Shown in pieces: positions 8,303-17,530 of a stretch of DNA of 64,000 nt (position 1 is the first letter of the stretch; each line of letters begins with the position of its first letter). The notes beneath the pieces were generated by a model. It ran no database searches, was not told where the DNA came from, and saw nothing but the letters and a program-made list of their open reading frames with translations. This DNA is from Amylibacter sp. (GTDB taxonomy: Bacteria > Pseudomonadota > Alphaproteobacteria > Rhodobacterales > Rhodobacteraceae), in contig JAJFHZ010000011.1 in NCBI GenBank assembly GCA_021775355.1, positions 1 to 64,000 of the forward strand, given 5' to 3'. The position numbers were made by a program, and so were the translations under genes.

Positions 8303-9370
8303 ATGGCGGCCACAACGCTCACAAAACTAAATTTACCCAGCGCAGCCTCCGGTGTACAGCGATGGAAGAAATTCAAAGGCAAGGAAAAGGCAGCTGTCGT
8401 ATTCCTGTGTCTTGGAGAAAAGCGCGGCGCGGAATTGATGAAGAAACTTTCCACGGAAGAAATTCAGCAAATCACTGCGGCAATGTCTAACCTGGGGACA
8501 ATATCAAGTGAAGAAATCGAAGCTGTTATCATGGAGTTTGCTGAACTATTTGCCAAAGACAGTGGCCTAGTCGGATCCTTGTCCATCGCTGAAAGCATGC
8601 TGCGCGAGTTTTTACCGGAAGATCAAATCGAAGAGGTTCTAAACAACGTAAAGGGCCCGATTAAAGAACGCGATTTGTGGGAACGTTTTAATGCACAAGA
8701 TGAAGCCGTCATTGCTGAATACTTGAAAGATGAGCATGAACAAACGGTCGCTGCTATCATTTCTAGATTAAACCCGGATATTGCTGCAAAAGTCATTCCA
8801 CTGCTTCCGACCGAAATTATGCAAGACATTATCGAGCGAATGATTAATATGGAAAACGTTCCGGTCGCTATCATGGAGCAGATTGAAGAAACATTGCAGA
8901 ATGATATCATGGCCGATACCTCGCTCTCAGAAGAAACGGCAATGCAGCAGCATATGGCAAATATTTTCAACCATCTACAGCCTGAATTATTTCAAAAAAT
9001 TGCTTCCGGTCTAGAAGAAAAACACACAGATACATTCACCGGTATCAAAAAGAAAATGCTTACATTTGATAATTTGCTTGAATTTGGGCCACAAGACCTT
9101 GCTAAAATCACACGTGGCGTACAAGAAAACACACTGCCTTTGGCGCTTCGGGGAGCCAGTAAAGAACTGCGTGATCATTTCCTAGAAGCATTGCCAGCTA
9201 GAAGTCGTGATATGTTACTTGAAGAAATGAACTCAATGGGCCCCGTACGTGGGCGAGATGTTCGTGCTGCGCAAATGCTGATTGTCGAACAAACGAAGAT
9301 ACTTATCGAAGAAGAGGTTATCTCACTTCCATCTGCGGACGATGACGATGATGACGATATATTCGAATAG
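8303..9370 (+). CDS. fliG: flagellar motor switch protein FliG
   Basis: 355-residue torque-generating C-ring protein. The N-terminal domain binds the FliF tail, the middle domain has a DEHEQT segment where most FliG proteins have EHPQ, and the C-terminal domain has the LRDHFLEAL and GPVRGRDV segments that hold the charged stator-facing helix. The protein ends in a run of seven Asp residues (DDDDDDDIFE), unusual for the family. The gene is separated from fliF by three genes and has its own 54-bp upstream gap; in many bacteria fliG directly follows fliF. Confidence 0.94.
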   Translation: MAATTLTKLNLPSAASGVQRWKKFKGKEKAAVVFLCLGEKRGAELMKKLSTEEIQQITAAMSNLGTISSEEIEAVIMEFAELFAKDSGLVGSLSIAESMLREFLPEDQIEEVLNNVKGPIKERDLWERFNAQDEAVIAEYLKDEHEQTVAAIISRLNPDIAAKVIPLLPTEIMQDIIERMINMENVPVAIMEQIEETLQNDIMADTSLSEETAMQQHMANIFNHLQPELFQKIASGLEEKHTDTFTGIKKKMLTFDNLLEFGPQDLAKITRGVQENTLPLALRGASKELRDHFLEALPARSRDMLLEEMNSMGPVRGRDVRAAQMLIVEQTKILIEEEVISLPSADDDDDDDIFE

Positions 9371-9404
9371 TTCCGTTTTGATTAACGCAAACAATGGCAG
9401 TGCA

Positions 9405-10538
9405 TTAATAATCATCCGCATTTAAGCGCAGAACCGAACCTTCAGGGGGCTTACGTTGAATATTGCGCCGCAAATCCATGACATACCCAATAATCTCAGC
9501 CACGACTTGCCAATGTTCAATGGGCACTTGTTCGTCAACTTCAACACCTGCATGTAATGAACGTGCCAGAGGGCGATTTTCGATTATAGGAATTTCATTG
9601 TCGTCGGCCAGATGGCGGATTTGCGCGGCCATTAGATCGGTGCCTTTGGCAACACAGATCGGGGCTGTGTCTACACCCAGCTCATATTTTAATGCCACAG
9701 CATAATGTGTCGGGTTTGTAATGATAACATCGGCAGTGGGTACCGCTGTCGCAATCCGCTGCCTTGCACGTTTCCGCCGTATTTCTGCACGTTGTGCTTT
9801 GATTTTTGGATCACCTTCCGAGTCTTTGTGTTCATCCTTAATCTCACGAATACTCATGCGTTGCTTTTTTATCCATTGCAGACGCTTCCAAATGATGTCG
9901 AAGATCGCGATAGGTACCAGGAAAACAGCTGCTGCAATAAGCAACTTTGTCGTCGCATCGCTTATGTATAATAATAACGTTTCAGGAACAAAGCCTCTGG
10001 TTTGCCAAACATCGGTGATTGCCCTTCGCGCCACAACAAAGGCTATAGCGGCCACAACCAAGACTTTGGTGGCATTCTTTAGAAAATCAACAAGTCGATC
10101 AACCGAAAACATCTTCTTTAACCCACCAAGCGGTGATAATTTCGAAGCCTTGGGCATGATACGATCAAGAGCCACCACCGTTTCACCTTGCAGTAAAATC
10201 CCTGCAAAAGCAGCTAAAACCATTGCCAGAAAAATGGGTGAAACCTGTAAAGTAAGCGTTATTATAAGATCTAGAATAGCCAACCCAACATTCTGCAACC
10301 CTTGATTACTACTGGGCGCAATACTTTTTCCGGCAAGTTCGATGAATGTCTTCGATACTTGAACAAAACCAGAAGAAACATGTGGAAGAACAAATACAAC
10401 AACCACAAAAAGCGAAAACACAGTCATCATATTCCCAGCCTCTTGCGAACTGGGGACATCTCCTTTTTTCCGGGCTTTTTGTAATTTTTGCTCGGTCGGC
10501 TCCTCGGTTTTATTGTCTTTGTCTTCATCTTCTGACAT
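9405..10538 (-). CDS. flhB: flagellar export switch protein FlhB
   Basis: 377 residues. Four membrane helices lie in the first 215 residues; a cytoplasmic domain follows, containing the autocleavage motif NPTH at residues 275-278. Cleavage between Asn and Pro switches export from hook to filament substrates (family knowledge). The charged, lysine-rich linker and the conserved EIKDEHKDSEGDP segment (about 232-244) are present. Last gene of the flgB-to-flhB minus-strand operon, 9 bp after fliR, and convergent with fliG. Confidence 0.95.
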   Translation of the reverse strand: MSEDEDKDNKTEEPTEQKLQKARKKGDVPSSQEAGNMMTVFSLFVVVVFVLPHVSSGFVQVSKTFIELAGKSIAPSSNQGLQNVGLAILDLIITLTLQVSPIFLAMVLAAFAGILLQGETVVALDRIMPKASKLSPLGGLKKMFSVDRLVDFLKNATKVLVVAAIAFVVARRAITDVWQTRGFVPETLLLYISDATTKLLIAAAVFLVPIAIFDIIWKRLQWIKKQRMSIREIKDEHKDSEGDPKIKAQRAEIRRKRARQRIATAVPTADVIITNPTHYAVALKYELGVDTAPICVAKGTDLMAAQIRHLADDNEIPIIENRPLARSLHAGVEVDEQVPIEHWQVVAEIIGYVMDLRRNIQRKPPEGSVLRLNADDY

Positions 10539-10547
10539 CGCGAACTC

Positions 10548-11303
10548 CTAAAACGCTAGTTTGCCAAGCCACCCGATGAAAGCGTCTTGGAAACTCATCA
10601 CCATATAGGGGCTGGAAACAGCTAAAATATAAATACCCGAGCCTATTAAAATGGGTGCCGCGACAAAGAAAACGGGTAACGATGCCATCATTTTGTTGGC
10701 CAGTCCTAGACCTGCGTTCAAAACCATCCCCATGACATAAAATGGCGCTGTCAAACTTAGTCCGATATAAAAGCTTTTGTCGCCTGCTATTAAGATTTGC
10801 TTAGCCAAATCACCAAGGATGATTTTACCCATCGGGAATATTTCATAACTCATGAAAAGAGCACGTATTATCAGGTGATGTAAATTGGTTGCAAAAATCA
10901 GCGTAAGCTCAAGCATTAAAAGTGCTGACGCAATAATAGTAGCACCCTGAAACGAGTCCATATTGGGCGCAAAGGCATTTGCAATGCCGGATACCATTCC
11001 AATTTGATAACCCGCAAACTGCAATGCCGACATTATAATGCGGGCAGTTAGCCCTATCCAAATACCGATCGTGATCTCCATTGCAATAAGCGGTATAAAC
11101 TGCAACCAGGAACTGTATTGCATTGGGCCAATAGGGGCTGCGGGATAAAGTGCCATGCACAAAACAATGGCAAACATCAACCGAAACCGCATAGGTACCT
11201 GACTTTCACTAAAGCCCGGCATAAAAATCAAAGCGCTACCGATCCGTGCAAAAACTATAATAAAACCTGCTAACTGTGATGTCAGAAGAACAGACAGATC
11301 CAT
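10548..11303 (-). CDS. fliR: flagellar export gate protein FliR
   Basis: 251-residue polytopic inner-membrane protein with about six hydrophobic segments and the FliR hallmarks FARIGSALIFMPGFSESQVP near the N-terminus, the EITIGIWIGLTAR stretch, and ANKMMASLPVFF near the C-terminus. It completes the FliPQR gate with FliP (7388) and FliQ (14242). The gene starts 3 bp after flhA and is followed by flhB, a common order for export-gate genes. Confidence 0.94.
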   Translation of the reverse strand: MDLSVLLTSQLAGFIIVFARIGSALIFMPGFSESQVPMRFRLMFAIVLCMALYPAAPIGPMQYSSWLQFIPLIAMEITIGIWIGLTARIIMSALQFAGYQIGMVSGIANAFAPNMDSFQGATIIASALLMLELTLIFATNLHHLIIRALFMSYEIFPMGKIILGDLAKQILIAGDKSFYIGLSLTAPFYVMGMVLNAGLGLANKMMASLPVFFVAAPILIGSGIYILAVSSPYMVMSFQDAFIGWLGKLAF

Positions 11304-11306
11304 GAT

Positions 11307-13406
11307 TTATTTTCCAATCGTGGATACTGTACGCAAAGATGCTTTACGGTGAACTTCATTGTGTGAAATGATTTGGGTCAACGGACTGGCACGCTCCAAC
11401 ATAGAACGCACAAAACTACGTACTTCCGGGGCAACCATAAGTGCCGGCCATTCGTCTTTTTCTGCAAATTGCTGGATGTTTTTACGTGCTGCCAAAACAA
11501 AATCCTGTACGCGCTGTGGCGACATGATGAAATTCCGATCATCCCCATTAATACGAACAGCTTCTTTGAATTCTTTTTCCCAATCGGGAGACATTGTAAT
11601 AACCGAAATAAAACCCGTGTCATCTTCGAGTGATTTACAAATCTGGTTGGAAAGGCGCAGGCGAACATGCTCTGCAATTGTAGTTACCTTTGTACTTGTG
11701 CGGCTAGCCTCAGTAATCGCCTCGATGATAAGCGGAAAGTTTCGGATAGAGATCCGTTCGGCAAGCAGGGTTTGCAAAACATGTTGCACCATAACAGCGG
11801 GCGAAGTTGTGGTAATTTCGGTTACCAGTTTTTGGTACTCTCTATCAAGCTTGTCAATCATCCCCCGAGTGGCAACATAAGTTAATAACTCTGGCATATG
11901 CTCCTTAATTACAGATGTCAGATGTGTTGTAATAACGCTTTCAGGATCAACCACCGTGTAACCTGCGCTTTCTGCTTCAGCCGCGTGTTCTATAGAAACC
12001 CAAACTGCATCCAATCCAAATGCCGGTTCTTTTGTACGCTCGCCGGGCAAAGAAATCGGAGCCTCTGCAGGGTTAATAACCATCATCATAGTGGGGCGTA
12101 CTTCACCGCGCGCAACCTCAACACCTTGCACTAGAATAGCGTAAGTGCTGGTTGGCAACATGGATTCATCTTTGATTCTAACTGCTGGCAGAATGAAACC
12201 AAACTCTTTAGCAAATAGTTTTCTAAGACTTTTGATTTTTCCAGGCAGCGCCGCTTCGGTACTGTTTACGAGTGGGATAATATCCATTCCTAGTTCCAAC
12301 CACAAATCATCTAATTTCAAGATGTCCTGAATATCCTCGTCAGATTGGCCTATTTTAGCTTGTTCTTCATTTGCCTCCGTTTGCAGTTTATCTAACTCGC
12401 GATTTTGATTCTGGCGTTGGACATAATATCCAATACCGCCCATGAGCACTGCAAGGAAAAGAAACATTGAAACCGGGAAACCGGGCAACAGGCTAATGCC
12501 AAACAATAGTCCTCCTGCCATATAAAGTGCTTTTGGGAACTTACTGAGTTGATCCAACACCGCTTCATTGGCCGCACCAACTGTGCCGCCTTTTGTAACA
12601 ATTAACCCTGCAGCAAGGGATACAATAAGTGCAGGAATTTGGCTTACTAGGCCATCACCGATTGTTAGAACCGTGTAGACATTGGCCGCTTCGATCAAAC
12701 TTAGCTGATGTTGTACAGTTCCAATCAGAATACCCCCGACAACGTTTATCAGTGTAATAATGATGCCCGCAATAGCATCCCCTCGCACGAATTTTGATGC
12801 ACCGTCCATTGCGCCGAAAAAGCCACTTTCATCTTCTAGTTCTTTGCGACGGTTACGGGCCTCATTTTCATTGATCAACCCAGCACCTAAATCTGCATCA
12901 ATCGCCATTTGCTTGCCGGGCATAGCATCCAAAGAAAATCGGGCAGACACTTCGGCGATGCGGGTAGAGCCTTTTGTTATAACGATAAAATTGATAATGA
13001 CTAGGATGGCAAAAATCACGATTCCAATAACAAAGTTTCCAGCCACAATAAAACGTGAAAACCCTTCAATTACGCCGCCCGCGGCATTTGTTCCAGTATG
13101 GCCTTCGCTTAAGATCAGTCGTGTTGAAGCTACGTTTAGTGATAGTCGTAACATTGTAACAACCAGCAGCAATGTTGGAAAACTATTGAACTCAAGTGGT
13201 TTAGGTATCCATAAGGCGACCATCAATATTAAAGCAGAAAGAGACAGTGAAATGGCCAATCCAAAATCCAACACCATTGCAGGCAAAGGCACGAACAACA
13301 TTGCCAACATCAATACAACGCCAAAGGCAAATCCAACATCACGGTTAGATAGGCTTAGTGCCATTAATCTATCGCGGCTTCCTTGATTGGTACTGCTAGA
13401 ACTCAT
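11307..13406 (-). CDS. flhA: flagellar export gate protein FlhA
   Basis: 699 residues. The N-terminal half holds about eight membrane helices with the conserved FHIPEP-family cytoplasmic loop (AEVSARFSLDAMPGKQMAIDADL, about 150-175, here described by its ends). The C-terminal cytoplasmic domain forms the nonameric docking ring for export substrates and chaperones. The start codon overlaps the upstream transglycosylase stop (ATGA), so the two are translationally coupled. Length and motifs are typical. Confidence 0.96.
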   Translation of the reverse strand: MSSSSTNQGSRDRLMALSLSNRDVGFAFGVVLMLAMLFVPLPAMVLDFGLAISLSLSALILMVALWIPKPLEFNSFPTLLLVVTMLRLSLNVASTRLILSEGHTGTNAAGGVIEGFSRFIVAGNFVIGIVIFAILVIINFIVITKGSTRIAEVSARFSLDAMPGKQMAIDADLGAGLINENEARNRRKELEDESGFFGAMDGASKFVRGDAIAGIIITLINVVGGILIGTVQHQLSLIEAANVYTVLTIGDGLVSQIPALIVSLAAGLIVTKGGTVGAANEAVLDQLSKFPKALYMAGGLLFGISLLPGFPVSMFLFLAVLMGGIGYYVQRQNQNRELDKLQTEANEEQAKIGQSDEDIQDILKLDDLWLELGMDIIPLVNSTEAALPGKIKSLRKLFAKEFGFILPAVRIKDESMLPTSTYAILVQGVEVARGEVRPTMMMVINPAEAPISLPGERTKEPAFGLDAVWVSIEHAAEAESAGYTVVDPESVITTHLTSVIKEHMPELLTYVATRGMIDKLDREYQKLVTEITTTSPAVMVQHVLQTLLAERISIRNFPLIIEAITEASRTSTKVTTIAEHVRLRLSNQICKSLEDDTGFISVITMSPDWEKEFKEAVRINGDDRNFIMSPQRVQDFVLAARKNIQQFAEKDEWPALMVAPEVRSFVRSMLERASPLTQIISHNEVHRKASLRTVSTIGK

Positions 13407-14245
13407 TCAACTCTCCGTAAGGAATCATGTGTAAATTTTGGCAAAATTGGCCGTAGCTGTGCTTGGCTATAAATACTGCGATAACGATCCGAAGAACCGC
13501 CCTGCACGCTTAGGTCCGATGTCCAAAATGGACGGTTTGTAGGAGTTTCGGCGGGTAATTCTATTGGGTTGTCTTCGGATTTTTTTGCCACCTTGACCAC
13601 TGGTGATTTTAATCCTGCAAGCGCTTTAAACCGATCTATCTGCGCGTTTGCCACACGAATATTACGCTGCAAGGATGATAAGTAAATGGCTTGCTTTTCC
13701 GGTGTCTTCGAATGGTAACGTCCCGCCGCTGTTCGCCAATTCCCCGTTACTATGTAATGTTGTTTTAGAAGCTGTGCTGCATAATCCACGTTAATTTTAG
13801 GGTCAAAACCCTCTTGTAGGCTATTAAATGCAGTGGGGTGCCAGCGCAAATTTATCTGCATACATCCAACATCAATAGACCGCATGCCATTGTCCAGTTG
13901 GGTTCCTACCCAATTCATCGCATTTGCTTTGGTCTTAAAAAGATGGCCTGCACCTTCGGCGTTTACAGCCCAAGGCCAAACAACAAGCTGCTTGTTCAGC
14001 CTTGTCCCGGCTTCTTGGATTCCAATTCCCAACAAGATATTATCGGGAATATCGTAGCGGGCTTGTGCAATTAAAATTTCACGCACGCAAATGCTATGTA
14101 TAGGGGCCGTATTATCAATAACTGTTTGTACTGGTTTTTGTGTTTTAGTATAAAAATTACCCCAGCCCGCTTGTACTAGGGCACCGGTTAACCCCCATAT
14201 CACAGCGGTCATGCCGACCACGTGAAGGGCACGAAGCATATTCAT
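13403..14245 (-). CDS. sltF: flagellar lytic transglycosylase (SltF-like)
   Basis: 280 residues with an N-terminal signal or anchor (about 5-27) and an SLT domain. The catalytic glutamate is probably in IGIQEAGTRL, and the downstream MQINLRWHP segment is a family signature. Such enzymes cut the glycan so that the rod can cross the wall. Its position between fliQ and flhA, with 4-bp ATGA overlaps on both sides, ties it to flagellar assembly. It resembles the role of SltF of Rhodobacter sphaeroides, which works with a FlgJ that lacks a muramidase domain (recalled). No flgJ was seen in this window. Confidence 0.8.
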   Translation of the reverse strand: MNMLRALHVVGMTAVIWGLTGALVQAGWGNFYTKTQKPVQTVIDNTAPIHSICVREILIAQARYDIPDNILLGIGIQEAGTRLNKQLVVWPWAVNAEGAGHLFKTKANAMNWVGTQLDNGMRSIDVGCMQINLRWHPTAFNSLQEGFDPKINVDYAAQLLKQHYIVTGNWRTAAGRYHSKTPEKQAIYLSSLQRNIRVANAQIDRFKALAGLKSPVVKVAKKSEDNPIELPAETPTNRPFWTSDLSVQGGSSDRYRSIYSQAQLRPILPKFTHDSLRRVE

Positions 14246-14511
14246 AATGTGCCACTTAAGATAAGGCTAAAAGTTTGGTCGGAAAGTTTTTTTAAAATTT
14301 TATACATAAACGGACTCCAAACAAGCAGCCCCAAGAAGATGGCAATGATCTTTGGAACAAAGGTTAATGTCATTTCCTGAATTTGGGTCAGTGCTTGGAA
14401 AAATGCGATCGCTAATCCGATCGAAACAGCCAGAATCAGAATTGGGCCCGATGCCAATAACACTGCTATGATCGTATCCGAAAAAATGGCGTAGATTTCA
14501 GTGTCGCCCAT
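14242..14511 (-). CDS. fliQ: flagellar export gate protein FliQ
   Basis: 89-residue protein of two membrane helices (about 14-40 and 50-75) with the conserved FFQALTQIQEMTLTFVPKI stretch of FliQ. Four to five copies assemble around FliPR in the export gate. The stop overlaps the start of the transglycosylase gene by four bases. It lies 42 bp downstream of fliE in the same operon. Confidence 0.95.
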   Translation of the reverse strand: MGDTEIYAIFSDTIIAVLLASGPILILAVSIGLAIAFFQALTQIQEMTLTFVPKIIAIFLGLLVWSPFMYKILKKLSDQTFSLILSGTL

Positions 14512-14553
14512 CTATGTATAATCCTTTGTCGGATAATATAACTTACGATTTCT

Positions 14554-14877
14554 TTAAATCGGCATCCGTAAAATTTCTTGATATGCCGCCACAAATTTAT
14601 CCCTAACAGAAACGGCAACCGTAACACTGGATTCCAACGCCATCGTTGCCTCGACAATTTGCTGCGTATCCAACTCTCCTTTCAGGCCAGCTTCCATAAC
14701 CGTATCGGCTTCGTTAATGGAAGAAATCACCCGTGCTGAGGCCGAACTCAACATTTCGGAAAAGCTCTGCCCTTCGGTTTTCTCCGGTTTTAGGCTTGCA
14801 TCTGCTACCAAATCCTTTGAGTTGCGATATGCGCCCTGAACGGCATTGGGCGATATCATTGAGGTCGAGATTGTCAT
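14554..14877 (-). CDS. fliE: flagellar MS-ring/rod junction protein FliE
   Basis: 107 residues; FliE links the MS ring to the proximal rod and is the first export substrate. The sequence shows the family's SFSEMLSSA and the C-terminal VEATMALESSVTVAVSVRDKFVAAYQEILRM-type helix (given here as a region, about 70-105). It follows flgC by 13 bp, the usual flgB-flgC-fliE order. Confidence 0.93.
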   Translation of the reverse strand: MTISTSMISPNAVQGAYRNSKDLVADASLKPEKTEGQSFSEMLSSASARVISSINEADTVMEAGLKGELDTQQIVEATMALESSVTVAVSVRDKFVAAYQEILRMPI

Positions 14878-14890
14878 AAAAATTCACCCT

Positions 14891-15301
14891 TTACTTTAAC
14901 AGATCAATGATTTGGTTGCGCATTCGGCGCCCCGCCTCAAACATATTTAAATTCGCCTCATAACTGCGAGAGGCTTCACGCATATTTGCCATCTCGATAA
15001 GAGGATTCACATTTGTACCTTTTACGTAACCGGTATCGTCTGCCGCAGGATGGCTCGGATCATAAACCTTGGTGAACTCTGCTTTATCGCGCGTAATTCC
15101 CTTAACCTCGACCATCGAAGCTCCGGATTCCCTATCCACCATCTCTGCAAAAGAAACGGTTTTGCGACGGTAGGGGTCTTCACCAGGGGTTGTGCCAAGC
15201 GAATTTGAATTCGCCACGTTTTCAGAAATGACCTTTAAGCGTTCGCCCTGCGCCCGCATTCCGCTTGCTGCAATGGATAGTATGGATTTTAATGGATTCA
15301 C
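14891..15301 (-). CDS. flgC: flagellar proximal rod protein FlgC
   Basis: 136 residues. It has the N-terminal rod/hook signature ASGMRAQGERLKVISENVANSNS, here running about residues 12-34, and the C-terminal motif EMANMREASRSYEANLNMF shared by axial proteins. The internal region with the TPGEDPYRRK segment is typical of FlgC. It lies 25 bp after flgB. Confidence 0.95.
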   Translation of the reverse strand: MNPLKSILSIAASGMRAQGERLKVISENVANSNSLGTTPGEDPYRRKTVSFAEMVDRESGASMVEVKGITRDKAEFTKVYDPSHPAADDTGYVKGTNVNPLIEMANMREASRSYEANLNMFEAGRRMRNQIIDLLK

Positions 15302-15326
15302 CTTAACGCCCCCTTGGCCTGAGCTA

Positions 15327-15725
15327 TTATCGAATACCTGTAGCCGCTAAGTTCAACAGATCGTAACCCTTGCGATACAGACGCGCAGCAAGCTGATAGC
15401 CTTCGCCGATTTCATTCGACTTAATCGTCTGTTGCTCCAAAACGACCGTATTTCCGTCCATTGTTTCAGACCACGCTTCCTTATCAACCTCGGTATTTAT
15501 CCCAGAAACATTTTGAGAATTACCACTGATATGGCGAACATTTGTCGTTGTCATCCCGGTTTGCTGTGTGCTTTCAAGCATCTTGGAAAACGACGTAATA
15601 TCCTTTGCCTTAAAGCCCGGAGTGTCACTGTTGGCGACGTTTTCAGATATTACTTTCTGACGATTACCCAACCACTGCATGCGCTGTGAAGCATTTTTGA
15701 AAAAGGATATAGAATCAAGGCCCAT
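15327..15725 (-). CDS. flgB: flagellar proximal rod protein FlgB
   Basis: 132 residues from ATG 15725, chosen because the protein then starts MGLDSISFF, close to the usual FlgB N-terminus; an upstream start at 15755 would add ten residues. Axial motifs are present: RQKVISENVANSDTPGFKAKD at about 22-42 (shown by its core ENVANSDTPG). First gene of the long minus-strand operon ending with flhB and divergent from fliI. Confidence 0.93.
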   Translation of the reverse strand: MGLDSISFFKNASQRMQWLGNRQKVISENVANSDTPGFKAKDITSFSKMLESTQQTGMTTTNVRHISGNSQNVSGINTEVDKEAWSETMDGNTVVLEQQTIKSNEIGEGYQLAARLYRKGYDLLNLAATGIR

Positions 15726-15760
15726 GTCTAACTTTCTTGATTTCTCTGGTTTCATTTTGA

Positions 15761-15775
15761 TTAAAACAAGGTTAG
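15761..15775. promoter_or_regulatory. candidate CtrA-type site between flgB and fliI
   Basis: TTAA-N7-TTAG followed by C, differing at one base from the CtrA consensus TTAA-N7-TTAAC. It lies in the 84-bp gap between the divergent flgB operon and fliI, so it could serve both. CtrA controls motility genes in Rhodobacterales (known). The assignment is from pattern only; TTAA is common in such AT-rich DNA. Confidence 0.35.
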
Positions 15776-15809
15776 CATGATTTAATAAGAATTACTATAG
15801 GTTAAATAC

Positions 15810-17183
15810 ATGAATAAATCGTTTTCAGAGCTATCTATGTTTGCAAGAAATCTTAATTCGGCAAAGATAGTTGGAGAGGTGAGTGCAGTAACGGGCCTAT
15901 CTCTAACTGTTTCCGGATTGGAGCGGGCAATGGGGATAGGTCAGAGATGTTTAATACACGGAAAGCATAAAGCGATACTTGGTGAAGTTGTCGGGATAGA
16001 TACCACCGGAACCCACGTCTTACCGTTTGGCACTTGGGATGGTGTCTCTGTTGGCGATCCGGTTGAGCTTAGCTCACAGGGTGATGTCATTCGTCCCGAT
16101 CTTTCGTGGGTTGGGCGGGTCATCAATGCATTGGGAAAACCTCTGGATAATAAGGGCCCGATTTTTGAAGGAACCAAACCGCAACCCTTAAAGGCCCCTC
16201 CTCTTGCAGCCTATGATCGGCGTCGTGTCGGTGATCGTCTTGCAACCAATATTAAGACTTTCGATATTTTTACTCCACTGTGTCGCGGCCAAAGAATGGG
16301 TGTGTTTGCCGGCTCTGGCGTGGGAAAATCAACTTTGATGGCGATGCTTGCCCGTAACGGGCAGGCAGATGTGATTGTTGCTGGCTTGGTTGGGGAACGT
16401 GGTCGAGAAGTTCAAGATTTCATCCAAGATGATTTGGGACAAGATGGCATGGAAAGAACAGTTCTGATTGTTTCCACCGGGGATGAACCACCATTGATGC
16501 GAAGGCAGGCAGCCTGGACAGCTATGGCGGTTGCCGAATATTTCCGCGATCAGGGTAAGCAAGTATTACTTTTACTCGACAGTATCACCCGCTTTGCAAT
16601 GGCCCAACGTGAGATTGGCCTTTCCGGAGGTGAACCGCCGACAACCAAAGGCTATCCACCGACGGTATTTTCCGAGCTGCCAAGGTTGCTGGAACGTGCC
16701 GGGCCGGGGCCGGAAGGTGCTGGGGATATCACATGTTTGTTCACGGTTCTGGTTGATGGTGATGATATGAATGACCCTATAGCGGATACAGTTCGCGGTA
16801 TTTTGGATGGTCATATCGTTTTAGACAGACGTATCGCCGAACAGGGTCGTTTTCCTGCAGTAAATATTCAAAAGAGCATTTCGCGGATGCTTCCTGATTG
16901 CCACACGGAAGCCGAATATGCCGTATTTCAGGCCGCCCGCAGTGCTTTGGCAACGTATAATGACATGGAAGAGTTAATCCGCATCGGCGCCTACAAAAGT
17001 GGGACTGACCCAGAGGTAGATGCTGCTATTCGATTTTTCACACTAGCCGAAACGTTTCTAACCCAGCGTAAAACACAAAGCGTTATTGCGGATCAATCTT
17101 TTGCGGAACTTTATAGATTGCTGAGCGAAGCCTTAATTCATGTTGACCTACCGAAGCAGACCCCTTCGACATTAGATGAATAG
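15810..17183 (+). CDS. fliI: flagellar type III export ATPase FliI
   Basis: 457-residue AAA+/F1-beta-like ATPase. The Walker A motif GSGVGKST is at residues 168-175, the Walker B region is QVLLLLDSITRFAMAQREIG (about 250-270), and the GYPPTVFSELPRLLERAG segment is typical of FliI. It energises export together with FliH and FliJ. It stands alone on the plus strand with its own promoter gap; its 3' end overlaps a convergent small gene by 12 bp. Confidence 0.96.
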   Translation: MNKSFSELSMFARNLNSAKIVGEVSAVTGLSLTVSGLERAMGIGQRCLIHGKHKAILGEVVGIDTTGTHVLPFGTWDGVSVGDPVELSSQGDVIRPDLSWVGRVINALGKPLDNKGPIFEGTKPQPLKAPPLAAYDRRRVGDRLATNIKTFDIFTPLCRGQRMGVFAGSGVGKSTLMAMLARNGQADVIVAGLVGERGREVQDFIQDDLGQDGMERTVLIVSTGDEPPLMRRQAAWTAMAVAEYFRDQGKQVLLLLDSITRFAMAQREIGLSGGEPPTTKGYPPTVFSELPRLLERAGPGPEGAGDITCLFTVLVDGDDMNDPIADTVRGILDGHIVLDRRIAEQGRFPAVNIQKSISRMLPDCHTEAEYAVFQAARSALATYNDMEELIRIGAYKSGTDPEVDAAIRFFTLAETFLTQRKTQSVIADQSFAELYRLLSEALIHVDLPKQTPSTLDE

Positions 17184-17387
17184 ATCAATACTGTGCGATT
17201 GGCGCTTGGACTGATAAGCTTCCCACTCTTTGGTATCTTTCCAAACATTGTCGTCCAGCAATTTGCTTTCGCATTCTATCTTTACTTTGGCCGAATCCAA
17301 CATAAAAAGGCCAACGCCTATTGAAAGAAAGACAATACTCAACACCAAAATAAAAACCATTTTACACAACACACTCATTACACGCAC
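17172..17387 (-). CDS. small single-pass membrane protein, unknown
   Basis: 71 residues: a hydrophobic N-terminal segment (about 6-29) followed by a charged, Lys/Glu/Asp-rich tail. I do not recognise a family. It ends inside the 3' end of fliI on the opposite strand (12-bp overlap). It starts before a 143-bp gap and might be a real flagellar accessory gene or a chance reading frame. Its clear membrane-helix-plus-soluble-tail layout favours a real gene, but only moderately. Confidence 0.4.
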   Translation of the reverse strand: MRVMSVLCKMVFILVLSIVFLSIGVGLFMLDSAKVKIECESKLLDDNVWKDTKEWEAYQSKRQSHSIDLFI

Positions 17388-17530
17388 TACATGTAGAGTA
17401 GGATTTTATAATTCACGCGCTGTGTCAATAAATTCTGTAAATATTTGGGTTTTTGTGCTTTTTGTTGATTTATCGCGAATAGTAATGGCAATACTGGCTC
17501 GTTGTTTCCAAATTTAACCTAATAAAAACT

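Noticed and set aside
12760..13386. 208-codon plus-strand frame inside flhA
   Set aside because: Shadow of the minus-strand flhA reading frame; composition is low-complexity and the real gene is certain.
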